A stretch of DNA of 64,000 nucleotides from Candidatus Tumulicola sp. (GCA_036490475.1 DASXDT010000005.1:682001-746000), one strand, 5' to 3'. Numbered from the stretch's first letter, positions 15,720-23,652 are shown. A program made the numbers and translations. Notes: a model not told the origin generated them from the letters alone.

Positions 15720-17344
15720 TGCACGAACCGTCGCTGGTGATGTTTGCGGTCTTCGTGGCGATCACGTTGATCGTTACGGTCTGGGCGTCGGGCTCGACGA
15801 CGACACGCAAAGGCTTCTATACGGCGCACCGCCGTATCGGCGGAATTCAAAACGGTTGGGCGATTACCGGCGACTATCTTTCGGCGGCGTCGTTTTTGGG
15901 CATCACCGGCCTGATCGCATTTTACGGGTTCGACGGATTCATGTATTCCGTCGGCTGGCTCGTCGCATATCTGGCGGTGTTGTTCCTGGTAGCCGAACCG
16001 TTGCGCAACGCCGGCAAATACACCATGGCGGATCTCATATCGTTCCGGCTTCGTGGCCGGACGGTACGCGCGCTGGCCGGCGTCTCGACACTCGCGATCA
16101 CGCTCTTCTACATGATCGCGCAGATGGTCGGCAGCGGTTTGATCGTTTCGTGGCTGATCCCGCAAGTGCCGGAGTGGCTAGCGATCGGCATCGTCGGAAT
16201 GCTCATGGTGATTTACGTTTCGTTCGGCGGCATGCTCGCGACCACGTGGGTCCAAATTATCAAAGCCGGGTTGCTGCTCATTACGGCTGCGGTCTTAACC
16301 GTGCTGGTCTTATCGCGCTTCGGTTTTTCACTCACCCACTTTCTGCACGCCGCGTCGGCGGTCCCCACCGGAACCGGCGTTACCAATTTACTCGCTCCGG
16401 GGCTGATGTTTCACGGCACGCAGGGCGCGTGGAACATGATTTCCTTGGGGTTAGCGCTAGTACTCGGCACCGCCGGTCTTCCGCATATCCTGATGCGATT
16501 CTTCACCGTGCCGTCGGCCAAAGCGGCGCGCACGTCGGTCGCGTGGGCGATGGTGTTGGTCGGCCTGTTCTACCTGGCAACGTCATTTATTGGATTGGGC
16601 GCGGCTACGCTCGTCGGCCAGCAGCATATCGGACAACGAATGTACGCCGGACAAGCGATCGAGTATATCGCCAAGCACGCGAGCGAAGCGCACGCGCTGA
16701 ACTCGCAGCTGGCGCACAACGGCTTCATCGTGCCGGTCCTCAACAATAATCTCGCCGCCCCGCTGCTGGCTGGAGAACTGGGCGGGTCGTTGCTGTCGTC
16801 GTTCGTGGCTGCGGTCGCGTTTGCGGCGATTATCGCCGTCGTTGCCGGCCTGGCTATTACCGCGTCGTCGGCCTTCGCGCACGACATTTGGTTCAATCTG
16901 GTTCGCGACGGTGAAGGCGACGAAAGAGAGCATCTCTTCATCGCACGCGCGACGGCCGTCGTGGTCGGCGTCCTCGCCGTCATGCTTTCGATCGCACTGC
17001 GCACTTACAACGTCGCGTTTCTCGTCGGCTTGGCATTCGCGGTAGCGGCCAGCGCGAACGTTCCGGTGATCTTGCTGGCGCTGTCGTGGCGCCGCTTCTC
17101 GCGCGGCGGAGCGATCGCCGGGATGTTGTGCGGGTTAGGAGTTTCGCTAGCAGCGATTCTCACGAGCCCGATCGTGCTCGGCGCGCATGCGATCTTTCCA
17201 CTCGAAAACCCGGGAATCATATCGATCCCGGCCGGCTTTCTCGGGGCGTTTGCGGGTTCGTTGATCTGGCCCGACGCGGAGGCCGAGGCGCTGTTCGATC
17301 GCCTGCGCGTGCGCGCGGCGACCGGCCTCGGCGCCGAAGTTTGA
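15719..17344 (+). CDS. actP: Cation/acetate symporter (sodium:solute symporter family)
   Basis: A 541-residue sodium:solute symporter with 13 or so membrane helices. It begins at ATG 15719, overlapping the DUF485 stop; the longer upstream frame is not coding. Family signatures include GDYLSAASFLGITGLIAFYG and RFFTVPSAKAARTSVAW, the latter typical of ActP-type carboxylate transporters. Together with the DUF485 partner this supports uptake of acetate or a related short carboxylate. Acetyl-CoA synthetase is not in the window. Confidence 0.9.
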   Translation: MHEPSLVMFAVFVAITLIVTVWASGSTTTRKGFYTAHRRIGGIQNGWAITGDYLSAASFLGITGLIAFYGFDGFMYSVGWLVAYLAVLFLVAEPLRNAGKYTMADLISFRLRGRTVRALAGVSTLAITLFYMIAQMVGSGLIVSWLIPQVPEWLAIGIVGMLMVIYVSFGGMLATTWVQIIKAGLLLITAAVLTVLVLSRFGFSLTHFLHAASAVPTGTGVTNLLAPGLMFHGTQGAWNMISLGLALVLGTAGLPHILMRFFTVPSAKAARTSVAWAMVLVGLFYLATSFIGLGAATLVGQQHIGQRMYAGQAIEYIAKHASEAHALNSQLAHNGFIVPVLNNNLAAPLLAGELGGSLLSSFVAAVAFAAIIAVVAGLAITASSAFAHDIWFNLVRDGEGDEREHLFIARATAVVVGVLAVMLSIALRTYNVAFLVGLAFAVAASANVPVILLALSWRRFSRGGAIAGMLCGLGVSLAAILTSPIVLGAHAIFPLENPGIISIPAGFLGAFAGSLIWPDAEAEALFDRLRVRAATGLGAEV

Positions 17345-17367
17345 TTCGCTGCCGCGGGTTGCCGGCG

Positions 17368-18165
17368 TTAATGTTCCTTGATCGCGTAGTGATCGGTAAT
17401 TTGTAAACCCGACGTGCCGGGTTCGACACTGAACGTCACCGCATACGCCCCCGCCGCCGTTTGAACTTCTGCGGCGACGTGGTAGCCGGTGCCGCTCGCG
17501 GTCGATTTGAGCGACACGACGTGCGCGGTCGAGTCCATGAATACTTCGCCCGGCGTACCGCTTGAGAGATAGGTCGTCGCCAGGGCACGATTACCGCTTG
17601 CCAACGCCGATAGGTAGGATCGTACGACGCCTGCCGCGCGTTCCGACCCATCCGGTGCGGCGGGCGCCGGCGTTGCTGCGGGCGTCGCCGTGGGTTCAAC
17701 GGCCGGTCTGGAAGGAACGCCGCGGTCGGGTTGCGGCGGCGCCTCTGCAATTTGATGCACGATCGCGCTGCTGACCGGATGTGGCGAGAGCGCGACCCGC
17801 GTTGTCTGGGTAGGCGATGCTTTGGGACTCTTGGACGGCTGCGGAGAGGTCGACGGTGAGGTCGACGGTGACGCAGTGGGCGACGGCGTGGACGATGCTG
17901 TGTGCGTGGGCGATACGGCCGGGCTGGGACTCGATCGCGGGTTCAGAACCGGCTGTTCGGTCGGCACCGGCGTAACGAGCAGCGGCGTCGATTGCGCAAC
18001 CGTCGTTCCCGACGATTGTTTGCCGGGTCCGCCGCCGAAAAAGTGCGCGAGCAACGCGCCCAACAGCAAACCTGCGAAGACCACGACGAGCACCAGCGGG
18101 ATTAACGGCAGGCCGCCCGATTCGCGTCCCTCGTCGGAACGGCGGCGGCGACGGTAATCGCTCAC
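17368..18165 (-). CDS. Membrane-anchored protein with Pro/Ser/Thr-rich linker
   Basis: 265 residues: a short basic cytoplasmic N-terminus (RRRRR), one membrane helix (~residues 18-42), a ~130-residue low-complexity linker with SPSTSPSTSP-type repeats, and a C-terminal ~90-residue domain (SERAAGVVRSYLSALASGNRALA onward) that resembles an NTF2-like fold. The linker likely spans the cell wall or periplasm. Function unknown. It overlaps the upstream gene by 4 bases, suggesting they are translated together. Confidence 0.7.
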   Translation of the reverse strand: MSDYRRRRRSDEGRESGGLPLIPLVLVVVFAGLLLGALLAHFFGGGPGKQSSGTTVAQSTPLLVTPVPTEQPVLNPRSSPSPAVSPTHTASSTPSPTASPSTSPSTSPQPSKSPKASPTQTTRVALSPHPVSSAIVHQIAEAPPQPDRGVPSRPAVEPTATPAATPAPAAPDGSERAAGVVRSYLSALASGNRALATTYLSSGTPGEVFMDSTAHVVSLKSTASGTGYHVAAEVQTAAGAYAVTFSVEPGTSGLQITDHYAIKEH

Positions 18166-18560
18166 GATCCGGGTGCGAGCCGTTGCGACACGGCATCATA
18201 CAGCCCCCGCGGCAACACGTCGACGAGATCCGGGCGTCGCTCGACGAACACCGCTGTGCTTTCTTTCAAGAGACCGGGGCTGGAGGCGGCGTAGTCCAAA
18301 ATAGCCGATACCGCGTCGGTTTCGCGGGATGCGACACGTTCGAGGGTCGTTCCAGCTTCCTCGACAACGTCCTCAGACGACTCGCCGCGATCGCGAAACG
18401 CATCGAAAATGGATTCCACGAACGCCCCGCACGCTTCGTCAGGCATGTCGGGAACGGCCGCGCGATACTCCGCCGCGAGCTCGCCGTCGTCCATTTTCGC
18501 AACAAGCTTTTCAACGGTTCCGACGAGTAGTTCGGCAGGTACGTTGCCCAGGTGGGACAC
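18162..18560 (-). CDS. Small acidic protein of unknown function
   Basis: A 132-residue, acidic, largely helical protein with no signal peptide or membrane helix. I do not recognise it. GTG 18560 is my preferred start (SHLGNVPAELLVGTVEKLV follows); GTG 18602 would add 14 residues and leave only 8 bases to the divergent gene. The stop overlaps the ATG of the membrane-anchored protein downstream. Confidence 0.6.
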   Translation of the reverse strand: MSHLGNVPAELLVGTVEKLVAKMDDGELAAEYRAAVPDMPDEACGAFVESIFDAFRDRGESSEDVVEEAGTTLERVASRETDAVSAILDYAASSPGLLKESTAVFVERRPDLVDVLPRGLYDAVSQRLAPGS

Positions 18561-18610
18561 GGCGGTACCGTTTATTCCAAGCGGCAGGCAGCTCCTCGGC
18601 ACGGACGAAA

Positions 18611-18931
18611 ATGAGCGCCGTGATTCGCGTCAGGATACCGATGGATATCCGGGCCGTCGCCGACGGAGGGTCGGCGGCGTTTGCACTGGTCACGCCTCTG
18701 CGCGTACGCGACCTCCTGGCGATGGCGGTGCGTGAGGTGATTGGCTCGCGAGCGCCAGACGACAAGTTCGCACGCAGCGTCCGGCGCACGCTCAATGGGT
18801 TTCTGGCAGGCGACTATACCGTTCAGATCGACGGCCGCCGGTTCGCAGATCCCGAAGACGTCGTCGTTTGCGACGGCGTCGCCGACGTGCGATTCTTCCT
18901 CAACCATCGTCGCGAACGTTTGCATCGCTGA
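18611..18931 (+). CDS. Hypothetical protein
   Basis: A 106-residue protein starting at ATG 18611. It has a beta-strand-like first half and a basic C-terminus (NHRRERLHR). It faces the 18162 gene, so the two share a very short promoter region. No family recognised and no clear ribosome binding site. An overlapping frame on the other strand is less protein-like, so I favour this one, with moderate confidence. Confidence 0.5.
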   Translation: MSAVIRVRIPMDIRAVADGGSAAFALVTPLRVRDLLAMAVREVIGSRAPDDKFARSVRRTLNGFLAGDYTVQIDGRRFADPEDVVVCDGVADVRFFLNHRRERLHR

Positions 18932-19006
18932 CACGCCTGGCCGCTCTTGCGGCGCAATGTTAGTCTAGAAGTAGAATCGCACAAACGTTCCGGAACGGAG
19001 CCTCAC

Positions 19007-19765
19007 ATTTCTGCATCCCGCGTCGCCGGCACGCTCGCCGTTGTCGCTGGCCTTTTTTCCACGTTCGCACCAGCGCGAGCGGACGTTCGCTATTTCATCA
19101 CCGGCCAAGACGTGTACGGGATCGGATCCGGAGTACAGGTTTCATCGGTGCGCTACTCCGGTGACCAGCAGCTGACGATCCGCCACGACGGCGCACGTAT
19201 GAAGTACACGGTGCGCGCCGTTTATACTCGGTATGAAGGCGACGACGCGACCAAGCATACGGCCGTCTTCGAGCAAGAATCGCGTTCGGACGGATCGTTG
19301 CAAAATATGCTCGACGACGATCCAGATTTTTTAACGATTCTCAATCAGCCGTTCGCCATCTCGCTGGACCGTGCGACGCTGCAAGATTTGCGAACGCTTC
19401 GCGCGTCGGTTCCGTTTACGGCCGGTTCCCCGCTCGGGGATGGGGCGACGATGCGCGGCTTTCTACGGCCGGCGGGTGGTGGTCTCGTTGCCGGCCGGCC
19501 CGCGGTTGCGATCGTCTTCGACGCTCAAGGTTCGATGGACGGCGCGGTGCCTAGCCACGGGCAAACGCGTATGTCGGGACGCATTCACATGAATGGCATC
19601 GCGTATTACGCGTCGAGCGATGCGCTGTTGCTCGAACTCGACGCGACCTTGCGCGTCGATGCCAATTTGCGCGCACCCGGCGCGGCGCCGACGCCGGTGA
19701 AGATCGTCTACCGGCGCACGATTCGCGCCGAAGCCGCCGCATCGGATGCAGCGGCGCAGCACTAG
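19007..19765 (+). CDS. Secreted protein of unknown function, apparent ATT start
   Basis: The mature part is a ~225-residue secreted protein with no recognised family, rich in beta strands. The frame has no ATG, GTG or TTG between TTG 18947 and the mature domain. ATT at 19007 has GGAG 6 bases upstream (18997-19000) and begins a textbook signal peptide (Ser-Ala-Ser-Arg, hydrophobic core, then APARA and a cleavage point before DVRYF). A possible -10 box (TAGAAT, 18972-18977) lies upstream of ATT but downstream of the TTG, which argues against the TTG. ATT is a rare but known initiation codon. Confidence 0.6.
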   Translation: MSASRVAGTLAVVAGLFSTFAPARADVRYFITGQDVYGIGSGVQVSSVRYSGDQQLTIRHDGARMKYTVRAVYTRYEGDDATKHTAVFEQESRSDGSLQNMLDDDPDFLTILNQPFAISLDRATLQDLRTLRASVPFTAGSPLGDGATMRGFLRPAGGGLVAGRPAVAIVFDAQGSMDGAVPSHGQTRMSGRIHMNGIAYYASSDALLLELDATLRVDANLRAPGAAPTPVKIVYRRTIRAEAAASDAAAQH

Positions 19766-19768
19766 ACG

Positions 19769-20161
19769 CTAAAACGCGCCGACGAGTTCGACCTCGAGCG
19801 GATGCCGGAACGGCGATTCGCGCAACTGTGTGAACGGCGTAAAGGCCAAATGATTCTGGTGACAGTCGATCAACATCTCGATACCGCGCTTTACGCAGCC
19901 GGTTTCTTCGATGTATTTTGCAAGCTTTTTCGTGAAGTAGGCCTTCGGAGAGCGAAGGACTTTGGCGTAATACGGATCCTCCGTTAAGTCGTCGCGATAC
20001 ACGCCCTCTTCGGGAACGAGCCAAACGAACCACGGATCTTCATTCTGCCGGTAGCCGATCAGCACGAGTGGAATCGCTCGCACCGACTCGAGGTTCGGAA
20101 GAAAACTGCACAACGTGTACGCGTCGAATGCTATTTCCGTCGGTTCGATCGTTTGCATCAT
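19769..20161 (-). CDS. Hypothetical cytosolic protein
   Basis: A 130-residue protein beginning with two Met codons (20161 and 20158) behind AAGGGA about 8 bases upstream. It has a Cys-containing, beta-rich N-terminal half (FDAYTLCSFLPNLESVRAIPLVLIGYR) and a helical middle with a Cys pair (ETGCVKRGIEMLIDC). No family recognised. Notably, its upstream leader contains a strong intrinsic terminator on the same strand, so it may be controlled by premature termination. Confidence 0.65.
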   Translation of the reverse strand: MMQTIEPTEIAFDAYTLCSFLPNLESVRAIPLVLIGYRQNEDPWFVWLVPEEGVYRDDLTEDPYYAKVLRSPKAYFTKKLAKYIEETGCVKRGIEMLIDCHQNHLAFTPFTQLRESPFRHPLEVELVGAF

Positions 20162-20196
20162 CGATTGAATCCCTTCATAAGCCGTACGCCCGCGCA

Positions 20197-20232
20197 AACA
20201 AAAACCGCCTCAGCGTTGCGTTGCTGAAGCGG
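20197..20232 (-). terminator. Intrinsic terminator on the minus strand, in the leader of the 19769 gene
   Basis: Read on the minus strand, CCGCTTCAGC pairs with GCTGAGGCGG (10 pairs including one G-U) across an 8-base loop (plus-strand 20205-20232), followed immediately by TTTTTGTTTG. This is a strong Rho-independent terminator. It ends 36 bases before the start codon of the downstream gene, where a leader attenuator would sit, and follows directly after a possible 11-codon leader ORF (20237-20272). Confidence 0.7.
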
Positions 20233-20236
20233 CGTT

Positions 20237-20272
20237 TCAAGTCGATTGGCGGGCTGTACGGATGAGCGCCAT
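20237..20272 (-). other. Possible leader peptide ORF (11 codons)
   Basis: An ATG at 20272 (minus strand) opens an 11-residue frame, MALIRTARQST, whose TGA abuts the terminator hairpin. There is no clear ribosome binding site. Its position is right for a translated attenuator leader, but a chance short ORF cannot be excluded. Confidence 0.25.
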
Positions 20273-20285
20273 ACCCGGGGTATTG

Positions 20286-20327
20286 GCGAGCGAACGAGAC
20301 GCTCCTCGGATGCCGGCGCTCGCTCGC
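20286..20327. repeat. Inverted repeat between divergent genes
   Basis: GCGAGCGA (20286-20293) and TCGCTCGC (20320-20327) form a perfect 8-base-pair stem around a 26-base loop region. It lies in the shared regulatory region between the 19769 gene and the sigma factor, and could fold in the leader RNA of either, or serve as a protein site. Confidence 0.4.
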
Positions 20328-20402
20328 GCCGTGAGGTTCGCTCAGGAATTACTCGGGCATATGTGAAACCACAAAGGAGGCTGCAGGGGTCCGGGTCACT
20401 GT

Positions 20403-21074
20403 ATGAGTGCACTCGCCGCGCCGCTGCTGCAGGGAGTTTTCGTGCCAACAGCGGTTCCGACCGGGACCATGGCGGCCGCCAGGCTGCCGTCCGCGAGCGT
20501 GCCCACTATCGAGACGTTCGAACGGGTCGTCGACGACTACCAGCGCCGTCTCTACGGGTTCGCGCTTCGCATGACCGGCAACCGAGAGGATGCCGAAGAG
20601 ATCGTGCAAGATGCCTTCGTGCGCGCCTATCGCGCCCTCGGCAAGATGTCGCTCGAGCAACGCTCCGAGCTGCGGCTTCAGCCGTGGCTGTACACGATCA
20701 CCCTCAACGTCACGCGGAATCGCCTGCGCAGCAAGCGGCCGTCGAACGTCGCGCTCGACGCGCTGGCCGACCCGGATGCGCTTCTGCGGGAGTCCAACGA
20801 GGGACCGCCCCAGCCTGAAACCATCGTGGAGCGCAACGCCGAGGTCGCGCTGGTCGAACGCGCGCTCATGCAATTGCCGATGCACCTTCGCGCCGCAGCG
20901 ACGCTGCGCTTCATCGAAGGCCGCAGCCATCCGGAGATCGCCGAGATCCTGCACCAGCCGATCGGCACGGTTAAATCGCACGTCCATCGAGCGGTACGTA
21001 TTCTTCGCCGCATCCTCGGACCGCAAATCGGGAGATTGACCCCCCAAGGAGCACCGTTACATGCGCTGTCGTGA
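20403..21074 (+). CDS. ECF-family RNA polymerase sigma factor
   Basis: A 223-residue extracytoplasmic-function-type sigma factor. Region sigma2 spans about residues 44-110 (YQRRLYGFALRMTGNREDA, EEIVQDAFVRAYRAL) and sigma4 about 150-205 (LPMHLRAAATLRFIEGRSHPEI, then an HTH ending GTVKSHVHRAVRIL). ATG 20403 is used; its AAGGAGG (20374-20380) is too far away, and GTG 20442, with AGGGAG 5 bases upstream, is a credible alternative giving 210 residues. The 3' end overlaps by 14 bases the gene for a zinc-finger anti-sigma/alkyltransferase fusion, so the pair is translationally coupled, as sigma/anti-sigma pairs usually are. Target promoters are unknown. Confidence 0.93.
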   Translation: MSALAAPLLQGVFVPTAVPTGTMAAARLPSASVPTIETFERVVDDYQRRLYGFALRMTGNREDAEEIVQDAFVRAYRALGKMSLEQRSELRLQPWLYTITLNVTRNRLRSKRPSNVALDALADPDALLRESNEGPPQPETIVERNAEVALVERALMQLPMHLRAAATLRFIEGRSHPEIAEILHQPIGTVKSHVHRAVRILRRILGPQIGRLTPQGAPLHALS

Positions 21075-21792
21075 CGTCGAAGCTATGTGGGACGAAATCC
21101 ACGGCGACTGTATAAAGTCACTGCGGGAGACCGTCGCCGAGCACGTGCGCGGATGTATGCCCTGCCAGCTGCTGTTCGAACAGTACGAAGGCGTCGCGTA
21201 CCGGCTATCGACGCTGCCGCAGCCCCAGCCGTCGTGCGATCTCACCAAGCGCGTGGTCGAGCACATCGCGGCACTCAAATTCAAGACGCGCGAACCACTG
21301 CTGCTATGCGCCGTCGACACACCGATCGGACGCGTCCACGTCGGATTCAAACAACGCCGGATCGCCTACGTCGGCATCGACACGGGCGAAACGCCCGATG
21401 AGGTGCGCGATCGGGTGGAGCGTCGCTTACGCCGTCCGGTCGCGATGGGTCAAGTTCCCACCTGGCTGCTCGAAACGCTCGACCACTTTTTCCACACCTG
21501 GCGCATCGAGGACGCGATGATCGATATCAGCGATCTCACGCCGTTCGAGCAAGCGGCGCTGCGCGCCACCGCGCAGATTCCGCCGGGTGAAGTCCGCTCG
21601 TATTCGTGGGTGGCCTCACAGATCGGCCGCCCTCGAGCGGCGCGCGCGGTCGGCCGCGTGATGGCGCGCAATCCGCTTCCGTTGCTTTTTCCATGTCATC
21701 GCGTCGTCGACTCGTCGGGCGCCTTGCACAATTATTATTACGGCTTGGACATGAAGGCGCGTTTGCTCAAGATGGAAGGCTACCCCGGTTAA
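21061..21792 (+). CDS. Zinc-finger anti-sigma domain fused to O6-alkylguanine-DNA alkyltransferase
   Basis: A 243-residue fusion. Residues 1-~45 form a ZAS/zf-HC2-type anti-sigma zinc finger: Cys3 and H28-x3-C32-x2-C35 (EHVRGCMPC), followed by an amphipathic helix. Residues ~83-243 are a complete Ogt/MGMT-type methyltransferase: N-terminal strand TPIGRVHVGF, then PFEQAALRA, Tyr181, arginine finger RAVG (Arg195), Asn204 and the acceptor cysteine Cys212 in PCHRV. The Gly of the usual YxGG(L) loop (human Gly160) is Tyr227, which may narrow the pocket. The gene overlaps the ECF sigma gene. Inference: alkyl transfer to Cys212 could change anti-sigma binding and free the sigma factor. A plain repair enzyme with a vestigial finger is the alternative. 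Confidence 0.92.
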   Translation: MRCRDVEAMWDEIHGDCIKSLRETVAEHVRGCMPCQLLFEQYEGVAYRLSTLPQPQPSCDLTKRVVEHIAALKFKTREPLLLCAVDTPIGRVHVGFKQRRIAYVGIDTGETPDEVRDRVERRLRRPVAMGQVPTWLLETLDHFFHTWRIEDAMIDISDLTPFEQAALRATAQIPPGEVRSYSWVASQIGRPRAARAVGRVMARNPLPLLFPCHRVVDSSGALHNYYYGLDMKARLLKMEGYPG

Positions 21793-21849
21793 GTAACCGA
21801 GTACCGAAGGGGAACGTTCGCACAAAGCCAACTCTGCCAACGTGCCGGA

Positions 21850-23622
21850 GTGTTATTTCTGAACGACCCACGTACCGCCGCCATCCCCGACGTTCACGGC
21901 CACGCCAAAGGCGAACATCGACCGTTCGCAGAGGAACGCCCGATCGCGTATTCCGCGCGGATGCTGTTCCTTTGGTTCTTCCACGCGTGTCGCCGCGGAA
22001 TGCCGCGATTCTTGATGGCCGCCGACCACGTCAATTACCTGACGTTCGAAGATCCCGGCGCCGTCAATACGGTCCGCCGCGCGCTCAAACTGGCGGAGGC
22101 CGGCGATCTACACGGTGCGGCTGAAGCCGCCGGCGTCGACCCCGGGCACGCGTCGGTCGTCTCCGAAGCGTTGCGGCGAGGCATGCGCTTCTCGCTCGGC
22201 GCGGAGGTCGACAACGATCCGCGCGCCAGACCGGATGCCCAAAACATCATCGACGCCATGCGCCCCGACGGAATCATTCGCTGCGTCAGTTTTTTGACGA
22301 TCGAACATCCCGAAAAGGGCTCGGATTTTAGCTGGTCCTTCGACGATGAGGAATTTGCATCGCTGCACGAGTCGTTCGGAACCGAACGCTTGTGGGAGCA
22401 GTACGTCGCCAAGCTGCTGGACGATCTTGAAAAGTTGCCGTCGCACGTCGCCGGCAACTTCTACATGCCGGCCCGCTTGGGCGGCTGGCCGGCACCCGAA
22501 CGCCTCGAGGAATATGAAGACCGCCTGTTAGCGGTCTGTCACGCCCGCAAACTGGCCGTCGAAATCAACACGCGCTTCCTCTACCGCGAAACGTCGGACG
22601 AGCAAAAGAAAGCATTTCTCGACGCCAATGCGCGACTGGCACGCAAGGCTCAAGGGCTGGGAGTTGGCATCGCAATCGGTTCCGACGCGCATAGCCCCAA
22701 AGACCAAGGCAATCATTTCGATATCGTGCTGCGCATGCTCGACGACGCGGAGATTAACGAGTTGGTCTTCCCGGTCGGCGGCCGGCTCGCTCGCGTCGCA
22801 TTACGCGCCACGCAGGAGCATCTCGAGGCGCACGATCGTTCCCGCGAAAAGAACGTGCCGGGCAGCAGCATCAGCGGATTCAGCCGCGCCGAACTCGGCC
22901 TCCCGGAACATATCGCAGTCCCCGGTAAAGGCCGAGCGAAAAAACGCGCCGGTGGTCCGGCGCGGCCGACCAAACGTGCGGCAGCCTCCGGAAAATCCTC
23001 GTCCAAGAGCACGTCCAAGCGCAGCGCCGACTCGAGCGAATCGTCGACGCAAGCAAAGGCTGCGCTCACCGAGCTCGGTGCCGATGCGACCGCGGAAACG
23101 CCAACGGCCAAGCCCGTGAAACCGGCGTCCAAGAACAAGGCCGCATCCAAAACGTCCGAAGCAAAAACGCCGGCAGTTAAAGCCGCTCCACCTGCGAAGG
23201 TCGCCGCCGCAAAGGCGACGCCGGTGCGCAAGGCCGCCGAGAAACCGAAAGCTCCCGAAAAAACCAAAGCGGTCGAGAAGCCGAAAGCCGCCGAGAAGCC
23301 CGTTGTCAAAGCCAAGGCGGAGAAAGCCAAACCGGTGAAGGCGGCCGTCGCAAAGACCGCTCCGGCCAAGCGCGCCGCAACGGCCAAAGCGCCTGCGCGC
23401 AAGAAGACGCCGGCGCCTGCAAAGAAAGCTGTAAAGACACCGGCGCGCGCGCCGGTGAAGAAAGCGGCTGCAAAGAAGCCGGCGCCCAAGCCGGCCGCCA
23501 AAGTCCCGGCTCGGCCTGCCAAGACCGCGGCAAAAGCCGCGAAGAAGACGACCGTTAAGAAATCGAGCAAATCCGCGGCGGCCCCGAGCGCGAAAAAGCG
23601 GCCGGCGCCTAAGCGCCGCTAG
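21850..23622 (+). CDS. PHP-domain phosphoesterase with histone-H1-like Lys/Ala/Pro tail
   Basis: 590 residues. The N-terminal ~345 residues form a PHP metallophosphoesterase with all usual metal motifs: DVHGHAKGEH (His16, His18), LMAADH, SLGAEVDN, a Glu/Asn strand (LAVEINTRF) and GSDAHSP. From about residue 360 to the end it is a basic low-complexity tail of Lys, Ala and Pro with PAKK, AEKP and KAAE-type repeats, like histone H1 or AlgP-type DNA-compacting tails. The tail suggests binding to DNA or RNA, which would put the phosphoesterase on nucleic acid. GTG start; it lies 57 bases after the alkyltransferase fusion on the same strand. Substrate unknown; PHP domains include DNA-polymerase-associated and nucleotide phosphatases. 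Confidence 0.85.
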   Translation: MLFLNDPRTAAIPDVHGHAKGEHRPFAEERPIAYSARMLFLWFFHACRRGMPRFLMAADHVNYLTFEDPGAVNTVRRALKLAEAGDLHGAAEAAGVDPGHASVVSEALRRGMRFSLGAEVDNDPRARPDAQNIIDAMRPDGIIRCVSFLTIEHPEKGSDFSWSFDDEEFASLHESFGTERLWEQYVAKLLDDLEKLPSHVAGNFYMPARLGGWPAPERLEEYEDRLLAVCHARKLAVEINTRFLYRETSDEQKKAFLDANARLARKAQGLGVGIAIGSDAHSPKDQGNHFDIVLRMLDDAEINELVFPVGGRLARVALRATQEHLEAHDRSREKNVPGSSISGFSRAELGLPEHIAVPGKGRAKKRAGGPARPTKRAAASGKSSSKSTSKRSADSSESSTQAKAALTELGADATAETPTAKPVKPASKNKAASKTSEAKTPAVKAAPPAKVAAAKATPVRKAAEKPKAPEKTKAVEKPKAAEKPVVKAKAEKAKPVKAAVAKTAPAKRAATAKAPARKKTPAPAKKAVKTPARAPVKKAAAKKPAPKPAAKVPARPAKTAAKAAKKTTVKKSSKSAAAPSAKKRPAPKRR

Positions 23623-23652
23623 CCCTTCTTCGTCGTTCAGAGGAGGTACCCG

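Noticed and set aside
17820-17900. Short tandem repeats (GTCGACGGTGAG-like)
   Set aside because: They encode the Ser/Thr/Pro linker of the 17368 protein; codon-level repetition, not a mobile or CRISPR repeat.
20374-20380. AAGGAGG as ribosome binding site for ATG 20403
   Set aside because: Spacing of 22 bases is too long; start of the sigma gene is left open between ATG 20403 and GTG 20442.
21811-21815. GGAAC, an ECF-type -35 element ahead of the PHP gene
   Set aside because: No CGTC-like -10 at 15-17 bases; the motif alone is too short to call a promoter of this sigma factor.
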